Source: Demetria terragena DSM 11295 (GTDB taxonomy: Bacteria > Actinomycetota > Actinomycetes > Actinomycetales > Dermatophilaceae). From it: DNA of 64,000 bases. Under the pieces are notes generated by a model that did no database searches, was not told the origin of the DNA, and saw only the letters and a list, made by a program, of their open reading frames with translations. Position numbers and translations under genes: made by a program. Below are positions 7,141 to 15,715 of this stretch, piece after piece; position 1 is the stretch's first letter; the number at the start of each line of letters is the position of its first letter. Location of the stretch: positions 62,001 through 126,000 of the forward strand of contig NZ_AQXW01000001.1 in NCBI RefSeq assembly GCF_000376825.1, in the 5' to 3' direction.

Positions 7141-9096
7141 ATGGATGTGCTGCGGGTCTACCACAGTGCTGTCGTCGACGAGTGGCGAGAGCGCGAGCGG
7201 ACACTCCGTCGCCGCGGGCACACCGTGACGACGGTGACTGCGTGCGAATGGGTCGAGGGCGGTATCCGCGCCTCGGCCCGCCCTGGCCCCGGCGAGGACG
7301 TTCGCTCGGTCCGCACCTACTTCGGTCAGCATCCGGCCCTCTTTTGTGTCGACCCGCGCCCACTCTGGCGTCTGCTCGGGCAGTCGTGGGACGTGCTGGA
7401 CATCCACGAGGAGCCATACGCCCTCGTCACCGCGGAAATCCTGCTCATCCGGGCACTGCGTCGCTCGCGGGTGCCGTACATCCTCTACTCCGCCCAGAAC
7501 ATCGATAAGCGCTACCCGTGGCCATTCCGCACCCTGGAACGCTGTGCCCTCAGGCACGCCGCAGCCGTCCAGACGTGCAACTCTGACGCCGCCCGCATCG
7601 TGCGCCGGAAGGGTTATCCCGGCCGTGTCGATGTGCTGCCTCTGGGCACCGACCTCGAGCACTACCGCCCTGCGGCAGGAGACGAAAACGATTTCTGGAC
7701 CGTCGGATTCGTCGGACGACTCGAACCCACCAAGGGCCTCGACATCTTGCTGCATGCGCTTGCCGACATCCCAGATGTCCACCTCATCGTTGTCGGTGAC
7801 GGATCGAGCAAAGGTCGCCTGCACGCTCTGGCAGACGAGCTGGGACTCACGGATCGAATCACGTGGCGAGGCTCGGTCCCCGCCGCGCAGGTCCAGGAGA
7901 TCTATCGCGAGTTCGACGCTCTCGTCGTGCCATCGCTGGACACTCCTCGGTGGCGGGAGCAGTTCGGTCGCGTCGCGGTTGAGGCCATGGCCAGCGGAGT
8001 GCCAGTGATCGCTAGTCGCGCGGGCGCGCTCGCGGAGGTGATCGGCGACGCCGGACTGCTTGTCCCGCAACGGGATTCAGTGGCTCTTGCCCAGGCCGTC
8101 GCGCACCTTCGCTCCCCCGGGGTCGCGAGTACCCTCGTCGCTTCCGGTCTCGCCCGCGCGCAACGCTTCTCCTGGGGCGCCGTCGTCGACCAACTCGAAT
8201 CGATCTATGCCCGGACCAACCCGGCGATTACTAAAGGCGAGCGCGAGTTGCTGATTGTGGTCGTGGCATACGGCGACCCCGGCCACCTCCGGCGCTGTCT
8301 GACCGCTTTGGGCGAGGCATCAGGTCGAGGCCGAATTCGGTTAAGCCTCATCGACAATGGTTCTGACCCGCGCGTGCGTGCCCTGGCCGAGCAGGCCAAC
8401 GCCGCCTACCACGACCCGGGCCGGAACCTCGGCTATGCGGCCGCGGTCAACATCGGCCTGCGCCAGGCTGACGGTGCCGACGTCTTGCTGGTTAATCCCG
8501 ACGCCCTCGTGACGGCCGCCGACGTCGCACGTCTGCGGGACAGTCTCCATGCACACCCTCGCGCGGCCGCCTGCGCACCTGCGCAGAGCGACCCGGCCGG
8601 GCGCGGCGTACGAGTCGGCTGGCCCTGGCCCACGCCCCTGACGAGTTGGATGGACGCCCTCGGGATCGGCCGCCTGCGCCGGGCCCGCTATGTCAGCGGA
8701 GCCGTTCTCCTGCTGCGTGCCGAAGCGTTGGAGCAGGTCGGTGACTTTGACGAGCGCTTCTTCCTCTACGCCGAAGAAGCAGACTGGCAACGCCGCGCCA
8801 CCCGCATGGGATGGTCGATTCACCTGGTCCCAGAAGTCACCGTCACCCATGTCGGCGCGGCCAGCAGTGCCGACACCACCCGCCGAGACACGCACTTCGA
8901 CGCGGCCCAGGAGCGCTATCTGCGCACCCATACCGGCACGGTCGGCTGGCATGCTGCCCGCGCCGCCATCCTGGTGGGCGCAGCCGGACGTTGGGCGGTC
9001 TCACCAGCGCGCCGCCCGACGATGCGGCGGCGGATGATCGCCTATTGGCAGGGCCCCATCCGCCGAGAACAAGCCCTAGGCGTCGAGACCCGATGA
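7141..9096 (+). CDS. Two-domain glycosyltransferase, GT4 fused to GT2
   Basis: A 651-residue protein with two complete transferase modules. Residues 1 to about 365 are GT4: VLRVYHSAVVDEWRERE at the start, WTVGFVGRLEPTKGLDILL in the donor domain, and WREQFGRVAVEAMASG in the EX7E region. From about residue 375 a GT2 (GT-A fold) follows: LLIVVVAYGDPGHLRRCL, SLIDNGSD, NLGYAAAVNIGL, ADVLLVNPDA (a DxD-like position is NPDA) and GDFDERFFLYAEEADWQRRA, typical of rhamnosyltransferase-like enzymes. One protein would add two successive sugars. ATG 7141 is preferred over an in-frame ATG at 7114. The gene overlaps the polymerase gene by ATGA; 7141-12510 forms one operon. Confidence 0.88.
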   Translation: MDVLRVYHSAVVDEWRERERTLRRRGHTVTTVTACEWVEGGIRASARPGPGEDVRSVRTYFGQHPALFCVDPRPLWRLLGQSWDVLDIHEEPYALVTAEILLIRALRRSRVPYILYSAQNIDKRYPWPFRTLERCALRHAAAVQTCNSDAARIVRRKGYPGRVDVLPLGTDLEHYRPAAGDENDFWTVGFVGRLEPTKGLDILLHALADIPDVHLIVVGDGSSKGRLHALADELGLTDRITWRGSVPAAQVQEIYREFDALVVPSLDTPRWREQFGRVAVEAMASGVPVIASRAGALAEVIGDAGLLVPQRDSVALAQAVAHLRSPGVASTLVASGLARAQRFSWGAVVDQLESIYARTNPAITKGERELLIVVVAYGDPGHLRRCLTALGEASGRGRIRLSLIDNGSDPRVRALAEQANAAYHDPGRNLGYAAAVNIGLRQADGADVLLVNPDALVTAADVARLRDSLHAHPRAAACAPAQSDPAGRGVRVGWPWPTPLTSWMDALGIGRLRRARYVSGAVLLLRAEALEQVGDFDERFFLYAEEADWQRRATRMGWSIHLVPEVTVTHVGAASSADTTRRDTHFDAAQERYLRTHTGTVGWHAARAAILVGAAGRWAVSPARRPTMRRRMIAYWQGPIRREQALGVETR

Positions 9097-10394
9097 TCGT
9101 TCGCCAGTTCCTCACCCGCCTCGCGCTGGCGATCACGGCGGCGCTTGCGCTCCTCGGCCTCGCGGCCTTGGGCTACCTGCTCCCCAGTCACCAGACACCT
9201 GTTCTGGTTCTCGTCGCGCTGGCGGCGATCTGGGCGATCGGTCTGACCGACCCAGCCTTGATTGCCCTGGCCACGATCTCGCTGATTTTCGTCCCGGCCC
9301 GGCTCGGCGCGGCCGGGGTTGACCTCACGGTCTCCGATCTGGCCCTAGTCGTCGGCTTGATCCCCTTACTCGTGTCTGCGCCGCGCCCGTTCTCGGCGCC
9401 GATGCGCACCATGCTCTGGCTGTCAGTGGGCTACCAGGTGGCCATTGCCTTCACCGTGATCTTGCACCCGACCCGCTCGGGGATCGTGGAGTGGTTTCAC
9501 GAATGGGCTTTGGTGTCAGGGGCGTTGCTCATCGGGTGGACCATCGGCCGCGCAGACCGCGCTCGCGCGGGAGCAGTCGTGCTGTCAGTCACGGGCCTAG
9601 CCCTGGCCCTGCTGGTCATTGCGCAGGGCCTGCGCCAACTGATCGCCGGCAATCTCGCGCCGGTCTATCTGTCCTGGCCGGTGGAATTCCATAAGAACTT
9701 CGCCGGATCGCTGCTGTGCGCCGTCGCCCTCGTGGGTTATGCCCACCCCCACTGGAGCGGCCTGTCTCGCAGGTTTGGACTCTTCGTCTTCTGGGTCTGC
9801 ACCACCGGGATCGCCTTCACTCAGTCCCGGCAGGCGCTGATCGGCCTCGCTGTCGGGGTCACCATCTTGGTTCTGCGCGCTGACCACACCGTCCTACGGC
9901 GCCGCTCCCAATTGATCTTCCTTGCGGTCATTCCCGTCTTGGCGGCGGTGAGTGTCCTGGTGCGCGACCAACTCCGCTCCGGCAACGAGTTCAACTCGGC
10001 CAACCAGCGATTGGACTGGTTCGCCGACTCCTTTGATGTCTGGCAGACCGACTATCTGTTCGGCGCCGGTCTGCGTTGGTGGTACGAAGGCATCTTTGAG
10101 GTGGAGTTCCAACCGCCCAACGCCGAACTCGAGGTGCTGACCTCGGCTGGGCTCGTCGGCCTGGTGGGTTTTGTGGTGATGTGCCTGGGCGGGGTGCGCG
10201 TGCTTGCTGCCGTGCCGCCAACGGTCGGATCGCTTGGCTTGGCGGTGATCGTGGCCCGACTTGTCCAGGGCCAGCTCGACATCTTCTGGGTGGCTGGCCA
10301 GTCCTCGCTGCCGTACGCCATCGCCGGGATCTGTCTCGGTGTCGCCGCACGCGAGGCTGAGCAGACTCGGCGCGAGCGCGAGTTGGTCGCCTAA
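9093..10394 (+). CDS. Wzy/O-antigen ligase-type polymerase
   Basis: A 433-residue membrane protein with about 10-12 hydrophobic segments spread over the whole chain. Toward the middle VEFHKNFAGSLLCAVALVGY and FTQSRQALIGLAVG (the SR-rich motif seen in the Wzy_C/WaaL family) precede a polar extracytoplasmic loop (NSANQRLDWFADSFDVWQTDYLFGAGLRWW), which fits the O-antigen ligase/polymerase superfamily. It would join undecaprenyl-linked repeat units outside the membrane. Start ATG 9093 overlaps the previous stop (ATGA) and its TAA overlaps the next ATG (TAATG). Ligase versus polymerase cannot be separated by sequence; context with Wzx and Wzz favours polymerase. Confidence 0.85.
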   Translation: MIVRQFLTRLALAITAALALLGLAALGYLLPSHQTPVLVLVALAAIWAIGLTDPALIALATISLIFVPARLGAAGVDLTVSDLALVVGLIPLLVSAPRPFSAPMRTMLWLSVGYQVAIAFTVILHPTRSGIVEWFHEWALVSGALLIGWTIGRADRARAGAVVLSVTGLALALLVIAQGLRQLIAGNLAPVYLSWPVEFHKNFAGSLLCAVALVGYAHPHWSGLSRRFGLFVFWVCTTGIAFTQSRQALIGLAVGVTILVLRADHTVLRRRSQLIFLAVIPVLAAVSVLVRDQLRSGNEFNSANQRLDWFADSFDVWQTDYLFGAGLRWWYEGIFEVEFQPPNAELEVLTSAGLVGLVGFVVMCLGGVRVLAAVPPTVGSLGLAVIVARLVQGQLDIFWVAGQSSLPYAIAGICLGVAAREAEQTRRERELVA

Positions 10395-11404
10395 TGCACG
10401 TTGTTCACTTGGTCGTGTCCGACCGGCTCGCGGGCGTAGAGCACTACATTGCTCGCCTCGCCCGCGCTCAGGCGGCGGCGGGCGAGCACGTCACGATTCT
10501 TGGTGGGCAGGTCGTCGACATGCGCACCGCTGCCGGACCGCAGGTCCAGGTTCATCCGGTCGCCACGCTGACAGCAGGCATCCGTGCGCTGCGGGCGCTG
10601 CATACTCGACCCGACATCATCAACACCCACATGACTTCAGCAGACCTCGCAGCAGCTCGCTCACTGACCGGCGCGCGGCTCGTGTCGACCCGGCACTTTC
10701 CCGCCGTGCGCGGCTCGGGCACGACACGCAGGGCGCTCCTGCGACCGTTGTCTCGGCTACTCGCGGCCCAGATCTCGGTGAGTCGGTTTGTTGCCGACGC
10801 GATCGACGAGCCCAGCGTCGTGGTGCCATCGGGTGTCCCGACTCGTGCGACCGTGGACCGCCGCGGCCTGCGGCGAATCGCTGTGCTGGGACGACTCGAG
10901 CACGAGAAGAACACTCGACTCGCGCTCGACGCCTTCGCTGCATCCGGGCTGGCCGCTCGCGGTTGGTCGCTTGAGGTCATCGGTTCGGGGTCGCGCTGGG
11001 GGTCGCTACACCGCCGCACGGAAATCTTGGGTATCACCGACGCCGTACGCTTCCACGGCCACCTCACCGACCCCAGCGCCGTTCTCGATTCGACCTCGGC
11101 CCTGCTCGCGCCGTGTTCGGTCGAAGCCCTCGGCCTTGCGGCACTGGAGGCCATGGCGGCCGGGCTGCCGGTCGTGGCCGCGCGCGCGGGTGGGCACCTG
11201 GAGACGGTGGGTGCTGCGTGCCCAGATCTCTTGTTCGAACCCGACGACGTGACTGCTGCCAGCGCCTTACTTCGTCGAATCGCCGAATCCCCCACATGGG
11301 CTACGGCTTCCGGAAGGCAACTGCGCGACCTTCAACGACGAGATTTCACCCTCGAACGACAGGTCGCAGCGACGGCGGGGGCCTACGAACAGGCGTTGCG
11401 ATGA
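10394..11404 (+). CDS. Glycosyltransferase family 4
   Basis: 336 residues. N-terminal HVVHLVVSDRLAGVEHYIARLA carries the GVE acceptor loop; RRIAVLGRLEHEKNTRLALDAF opens the donor domain, and EALGLAALEAMAAGLPVVAARAGG holds the EX7E pair. ATG 10394 shares one base with the TAA of the polymerase gene, and the stop overlaps the next gene by ATGA. Middle gene of the 7141-12510 operon; donor unknown. Confidence 0.87.
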   Translation: MHVVHLVVSDRLAGVEHYIARLARAQAAAGEHVTILGGQVVDMRTAAGPQVQVHPVATLTAGIRALRALHTRPDIINTHMTSADLAAARSLTGARLVSTRHFPAVRGSGTTRRALLRPLSRLLAAQISVSRFVADAIDEPSVVVPSGVPTRATVDRRGLRRIAVLGRLEHEKNTRLALDAFAASGLAARGWSLEVIGSGSRWGSLHRRTEILGITDAVRFHGHLTDPSAVLDSTSALLAPCSVEALGLAALEAMAAGLPVVAARAGGHLETVGAACPDLLFEPDDVTAASALLRRIAESPTWATASGRQLRDLQRRDFTLERQVAATAGAYEQALR

Positions 11405-12510
11405 CCGACCTCGTCGTGATCTCGTTGGAACCGTGGGACCAGGTGTGGCGCCGCAACCAGCACCTGATGGATGGATTGCTGCGCGCAGATGCCACGACCC
11501 GGGTGTTGTTTGTGGAGCCCGGCACCGACCCTGTGCACGACCTTCGACGCGGCGAGCGACCACGACGAGCTGCCGGACTGCGTCAGGTTGCCGCCGCTGA
11601 CTACCAAGGGCGCCTTTGGTGTCTGGCGCTCACCAAATGGCTTCCCCGCAAAATCTGGCCCGGCCAGGATCAGCACTGGGCTCAGGTCGTCCTACGAGCC
11701 GCACGTGAACTAGCCATGGACGCGCCCGTGCTCTGGGTCAACGACCCGCGCGGTGCGCAGGTGCTACGCCGTGGTGTGCCATGGCGATCGGTTTACGACA
11801 TCACCGACGACTGGTTGAGCGCTGACCGAGCGCCCCGCGAGCGAGAACGCTTGATCGCCGACGAGAAGTTGTTGCTCGATCATGCCGATGACGTCGTGGT
11901 GTGCTCCTCCGAGTTGCTGCAACGCAAGGGCAAAAGTCGACCAGTTCACTTGATTCCCAACGCTATTGATGGCGCTGCCTTCGCAGCCTCACACCCCCGC
12001 CCTGCTGATCTTCCGCCCAACCCATGCGCCGTCTACCTCGGCACCTTGCATCGCGACCGTCTCGATGTCGACCTGTGCGTCCGGACCGCACGCGCACTCG
12101 GCCAGGCTGGAGAGTTGGTGCTCGTCGGGCCCGACTCACTCGGGGCGCAGGACCGAGATCGATTGCGCAGCAATGACATCCAACTACTCGGAGCACGACC
12201 GCATGACAGCGTCCCGGCATATCTCCAGCATGCCGACGTCTTGGTCGTTCCCCATCTAGACGACGATTTCACGGCCAGCCTCGACCCCATCAAGAGATAC
12301 GAATACGCCGCATCGGGGCGGCCCACGATTGCGACCCCGGTCGCTGGTTTTACCGACGGAGTCGATGGCGTACGCGTCGCCGCGCCGAGCGATTTTCCCA
12401 CGATGGTCGCCGCCTTGGCAGCCGAGCCGCCCCCGCGCCGAGAGCCCTCCACCGCGATCCCGACGTGGGTCGAGCGGGTGGCGGCGTTCCAGGAGTTACT
12501 GCCGGCCTAG
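11401..12510 (+). CDS. Glycosyltransferase, TuaH-like (GT-B)
   Basis: 369 residues. The start LVVISLEPWDQVWRRNQHLMDGLL is the recognised opening of TuaH-like transferases (Bacillus TuaH works in teichuronic acid synthesis). VYDITDDW, VVCSSELL, VHLIPNAID follow in the expected order, AVYLGTLHRDRLDVDL opens the donor domain, and LDPIKRYEYAASGRPTIATPVAGF replaces the usual EX7E loop. Starts at ATG 11401 inside the previous stop (ATGA). Its 3' end overlaps the convergent GT2 gene by 15 bases. Last gene of its operon. Confidence 0.85.
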   Translation: MTDLVVISLEPWDQVWRRNQHLMDGLLRADATTRVLFVEPGTDPVHDLRRGERPRRAAGLRQVAAADYQGRLWCLALTKWLPRKIWPGQDQHWAQVVLRAARELAMDAPVLWVNDPRGAQVLRRGVPWRSVYDITDDWLSADRAPRERERLIADEKLLLDHADDVVVCSSELLQRKGKSRPVHLIPNAIDGAAFAASHPRPADLPPNPCAVYLGTLHRDRLDVDLCVRTARALGQAGELVLVGPDSLGAQDRDRLRSNDIQLLGARPHDSVPAYLQHADVLVVPHLDDDFTASLDPIKRYEYAASGRPTIATPVAGFTDGVDGVRVAAPSDFPTMVAALAAEPPPRREPSTAIPTWVERVAAFQELLPA

Positions 12511-13416
12511 CCGCGCGGTCAACCGCCGTCGGGCGTGGGCCACCGACTCTTGAGCCAGCACCCGGGGGTCGCAGCGCAATCCTCGGATCAGCGCACCGAC
12601 ACTGCCTCGGCCATCGTGGCGCGACCACGCCACCCGCGCGGCATCGATCGCCTGGTAAGCGTGCGTTCGACGGCGCATACGCAACCCGGTCCGACAAGCG
12701 TCCACCAGGTCCGTCTGGCCCGCAGTTCGCGCTGTCTGCAACTGGGCACCATAGACCTCCCGGAACTCCTGGTCCGTCCTCCAGAAGTTGCCCGAAGCGT
12801 TGTCGCCGTGCACGACATAGGTCACCAGTTCCCGAGGATGGACGGCCATTGGTGCCTGGCGATACGCCATCAGCCGCAGTGCCATCTCGAAGTCCTGGCA
12901 CATCAGCAGGTCCGACCGTTGCCCACCGATCTGCAGATAATCTGAGCGGCGGACCGTCACCGCACTTTGGCAGGCACCGCCCTCAGCTAAGAACCATCGC
13001 AGCGAGCCCTGCGGCGGAAGGGCACTGGTCTGGTGGCGCTGGGGCATCTCCCACCGAAACTGACTGGTCCACATCGCTGCCTCCGGAAAGTCCGCGATGA
13101 GATCGAGGGCGCACCCAAGTCGATCCGCATGCCACCGATCGTCCTGGTCCAAGAAGGCGATGTACGGCGCCCTCGCCAGCGCCACGGCAGCGTTTCGGGC
13201 TCGGGACACCCCTGCGTTGTCCTGCCGGTGCAGGCTCACTCGCGGATCCACATCACCGACCCAACTCAGGTCCTCGCGGCTGCCATCATCGACCACCACG
13301 CACTCCCAGTCAGGCATGGACTGTGCACACACATCCGCGAGCGCAGCCCGGAGTCGTGGCCCTGGGTTGTATGCCGGCACCACCACCGACACCCGAGGTT
13401 GACCCTCACGGCTCAC
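12496..13416 (-). CDS. Glycosyltransferase family 2
   Basis: 306 residues with a GT-A fold: VSVVVPAYNPGPRLRAALADV, WECVVVDDGS, NAGVSRARNAAVALARAPYIAFLDQDDRWHADRL, where DQDD supplies the metal-binding DxD. A probable acceptor/C-terminal region follows. The frame is open further upstream, but GTG 13416 overlaps the TGA of the FkbM methyltransferase (GTGA) and the GT2 homology begins there, so I take it as the start. Cotranscribed with the methyltransferase. Confidence 0.88.
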   Translation of the reverse strand: MSREGQPRVSVVVPAYNPGPRLRAALADVCAQSMPDWECVVVDDGSREDLSWVGDVDPRVSLHRQDNAGVSRARNAAVALARAPYIAFLDQDDRWHADRLGCALDLIADFPEAAMWTSQFRWEMPQRHQTSALPPQGSLRWFLAEGGACQSAVTVRRSDYLQIGGQRSDLLMCQDFEMALRLMAYRQAPMAVHPRELVTYVVHGDNASGNFWRTDQEFREVYGAQLQTARTAGQTDLVDACRTGLRMRRRTHAYQAIDAARVAWSRHDGRGSVGALIRGLRCDPRVLAQESVAHARRRLTARLGRQ

Positions 13417-14183
13417 CGAGTCCACCGCTCTCGTCGGACGTGGCCTTCGTCCTCCCAGACGACGCTGTCGATCACTGCGCGCGACTCCGACCCCATCGCT
13501 CGCAGCAAAGCCGGTTCGCTGCCTTCGGTGTCGACCTTGAGCAGCTCGATCCGACCGCACTGGCCCGCAACCGTCGACACCACCTCATCGATGGCTCGGG
13601 TCGGCACGACGATCACCTCTCCGGATTCGCGCGGCGTGAAATCAGCCAATCCGCTATATCGCCCCACCGGGTCAGCCACGAACTCCGCACGTCCGGCGGT
13701 CGGCGCGACCGCCTGCGGGTGGATCTGCACCCGGTCGGAAAAGGGTGCGAGGTTGGCGCGAAGGACCGCGAGGTTGCCTGGGTGCGGCTCGACACAGTGC
13801 ACGACCGCGTCGGGTCTGCGCGTCAGGAAGTACAGCGCCGAAACCCCAATATTGGCACCAATATCCAGCACCACCGCCGGAGCGTCCCGCCCGTAGTCAC
13901 CGCGACAGAACACTTCGTTCACGGTGCGCATGTCGTGCGCGTGGGGCAGGTGCACGGTCACCCGCCCCAGAGGCGTTCGTAGCGAAAGGTCGTGCGGGAA
14001 CTGCCCCTGGCCGAGTGCATACCTGCGGAGTCCGTCGACAGGCTGGGCATACACCCGCAGACTGTTGAACGCTGCTCGATAGTTACGCGGGCGCAACGGT
14101 GCACTCCATCGCCGCCGGATGTCCTGACCGGAGGTTGCGCTACGTCCGCTGACCTTCACGAGGCGATCGTACGTGCGGCCCAC
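13413..14183 (-). CDS. FkbM family methyltransferase
   Basis: 256 residues. SAM-binding motif I is VLDIGANIGVSALYFLTR; VHCVEPHPGNLAVLRANL is the acidic second strand; ELLKVDTEGSEPALLRAM is the FkbM hallmark KxDTEGxE; a conserved VVWEDEGH ends the domain. Such enzymes O-methylate sugars in polysaccharides or polyketides. Start GTG 14183 (VGRTYDRL). It overlaps the GT2 gene by four bases and probably caps or decorates the polymer made by this locus. Confidence 0.88.
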   Translation of the reverse strand: MGRTYDRLVKVSGRSATSGQDIRRRWSAPLRPRNYRAAFNSLRVYAQPVDGLRRYALGQGQFPHDLSLRTPLGRVTVHLPHAHDMRTVNEVFCRGDYGRDAPAVVLDIGANIGVSALYFLTRRPDAVVHCVEPHPGNLAVLRANLAPFSDRVQIHPQAVAPTAGRAEFVADPVGRYSGLADFTPRESGEVIVVPTRAIDEVVSTVAGQCGRIELLKVDTEGSEPALLRAMGSESRAVIDSVVWEDEGHVRRERWTR

Positions 14184-14195
14184 CGACCCGCAGGG

Positions 14196-14498
14196 TTATC
14201 CGGCGATCGCGCGCAATGCCGTGAGGTGGCGGGCGTATGCCTTCCGCCCCGCGGCCGTGAGTGCCAGCCAGGTGCGAGGACGCTTGCCGACGTACCCCTT
14301 GCGGACCTTCACATAGCCGGCTTCTTCCAACTGGGTGACCTGCTTGGAGAGCACCGAATCGCTCACCTCGACGGCATCGCGCAGGGTGGCAAAGTCGGCT
14401 TCATCAACCGAGGCGAGAGCCGCCGCGATGCTAAATCTGACGGGTGCGTGGATCACTGAATCGAGCTGGTGTCGCGCATGCTGACCTGTTGCCGTCAT
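14196..14498 (-). CDS. Winged-helix transcriptional regulator (HTH_34/MarR-like)
   Basis: A 100-residue single-domain DNA-binding protein: helices around VIHAPVRFSIAAALASV, DFATLRDAVEVSDSVLSKQVTQLEEAGYV (helix-turn-helix with recognition helix SVLSKQVTQLEEA), and a wing KVRKGYVGKRPRTWLALTAAGRKAYARHL. This is the pattern of the HTH_34 family of small PadR/MarR-like regulators. The start at ATG 14498 overlaps the stop of the upstream membrane protein gene (ATGA), so both are made from one mRNA. A perfect 10-bp inverted repeat in front of the operon (14954-14984) is a likely binding site for it. Confidence 0.85.
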   Translation of the reverse strand: MTATGQHARHQLDSVIHAPVRFSIAAALASVDEADFATLRDAVEVSDSVLSKQVTQLEEAGYVKVRKGYVGKRPRTWLALTAAGRKAYARHLTALRAIAG

Positions 14499-14941
14499 CG
14501 GCGGACCCACCAGATACGGGCCGCGGCGATCAGGCACGGGATCGAGATCACGAGAGCGGCAAGGAGCAGCACCGGCCAGCTCACCGGAGCGTCCTTGGCC
14601 TGTGTATTGAGCCACGGGGTGACGGCCAGCAGATTGAGTGCGAACGATGACCCGAACCCGATGTGCGCCCAACGCTTGGCGCGCAGCGGCGCCGTCGTCG
14701 CTTCTTTCTCAACCCGGTAAAGGGTGGCGAGCGCGAGACCCCAGATCGCTGCTGCGGCAAGGGAACTCGCCATTCCGTCCAGGCGCTGCAGCACGATCGC
14801 TGACGCACCGAGCACGAAGCCAAAGACCACCATGCCACCGGCATACAACCCACGGTCACGAGGTGTGGTCACGGAGGGACGCGCGGCCGCTTCGAGCTGC
14901 TCGCGCGCCTCGTCGGAGGTGAGATTCATGTCGCTGTCCAT
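14495..14941 (-). CDS. Integral membrane protein paired with winged-helix regulator
   Basis: 148 residues, four hydrophobic segments: GGMVVFGFVLGASAIVLQ, SLAAAAIWGLALATLY, GFGSSFALNLLAVTPWL, VLLLAALVISIPCLIAAARIWWV. About 40 polar N-terminal residues. No family recognised; similar small membrane proteins are commonly encoded directly before HTH_34-type regulators, suggesting that the pair forms a sensing unit. I choose ATG 14941; an earlier in-frame start at 14986 would place the coding sequence across the inverted repeat. ATG 14929 is an alternative. Confidence 0.7.
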   Translation of the reverse strand: MDSDMNLTSDEAREQLEAAARPSVTTPRDRGLYAGGMVVFGFVLGASAIVLQRLDGMASSLAAAAIWGLALATLYRVEKEATTAPLRAKRWAHIGFGSSFALNLLAVTPWLNTQAKDAPVSWPVLLLAALVISIPCLIAAARIWWVRR

Positions 14942-14953
14942 GACGACATTTAA

Positions 14954-14984
14954 GCAACTACTTTCCAGATTGGCAAGTAGTTGC
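14954..14984 (-). promoter_or_regulatory. Palindromic operator in front of the membrane protein/regulator operon
   Basis: GCAACTACTT (14954-14963), 11 bases, AAGTAGTTGC (14975-14984): a perfect inverted repeat with 10-bp arms whose centres are 21 bp apart, two helical turns. It ends 13 bases before the ATG at 14941. Position and symmetry suggest a dimer binding site, most simply for the regulator encoded in the same operon. Confidence 0.6.
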
Positions 14985-14993
14985 ACGGTTGGT

Positions 14994-15644
14994 TCAGGAG
15001 CCGCCGCGTACTTCCTGGTGAATGGCCTTCATCCGCTGGTCCAGCTGGTTCGCCGTCGTTGCCGCGGCCGTGAGCTCAGACAGCAAGCGCTCCGGGACTG
15101 CCTTGTCGTATTTGTAGTAGATCTTGTGCTCCAGACTCGCCCAGAAGTCCATCGCAATCGTGCGGTACTGGATCTCGACCTTCACGGGCACCTGCCCGGA
15201 GCTGAGGTTCACCGGCGTCTCCACAATGGCGTGCAAACCGCGGTATCCGTTCGGCTTCGGCTCAGCGATGTAGTCCTTGAGATGCAGCGTGGTGATGTCC
15301 GGCTGGGCGTCGAGCATCTCGTGCAGCCGGTAGGTGTCCGGAATGAAACTGCAGGTCACCCGAATGCCCGCGATGTCATCCAGTTGCTTCACTCCCTCAA
15401 GGCCCGGCTCCAGCCCGCGGCGCTGTAACTTTTCCAGGATGCTTTGCGGCGACTTCACCCGATGCGACAGGTGCTCGATTGGGTTGTAATCGTCTTCCAG
15501 CGAGATCTCATCGCGCAGGATGCGCAACTTGGTCAAGAGCTCCTGGATGCCGAACTCATAGCGGCTCATCTCGCGCTGCATCGAGCGGCCGTACGCCAAG
15601 AGTTCGTTGGCAGCCTCGACCAGGTGAGGTGGAATGGCGGTCAT
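14994..15644 (-). CDS. Small alarmone synthetase (RelA/SpoT synthetase domain only)
   Basis: 216 residues, the size of YjbM/RelQ-type small synthetases and far shorter than full RelA. The sequence shows the synthetase motifs: HRVKSPQSILEKLQRRG (ATP/GDP-binding), DDIAGIRVTCSFIPD, KPNGYRGLH, and VKVEIQYRTIAMDFWASLEHKIYYK with the catalytic Glu of EIQ. No hydrolase, TGS or ACT domain. It makes (p)ppGpp or pGpp from ATP and GDP/GTP/GMP. Monocistronic; start ATG 15644. Function assignment is firm for the domain, product preference is not. Confidence 0.92.
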   Translation of the reverse strand: MTAIPPHLVEAANELLAYGRSMQREMSRYEFGIQELLTKLRILRDEISLEDDYNPIEHLSHRVKSPQSILEKLQRRGLEPGLEGVKQLDDIAGIRVTCSFIPDTYRLHEMLDAQPDITTLHLKDYIAEPKPNGYRGLHAIVETPVNLSSGQVPVKVEIQYRTIAMDFWASLEHKIYYKYDKAVPERLLSELTAAATTANQLDQRMKAIHQEVRGGS

Positions 15645-15715
15645 AGGCGCATTCTCTCCCGGCTTGATGAATATCGGACCGAAGGCGCGATAACCGCTCC
15701 CCTACGCTTACCGCC

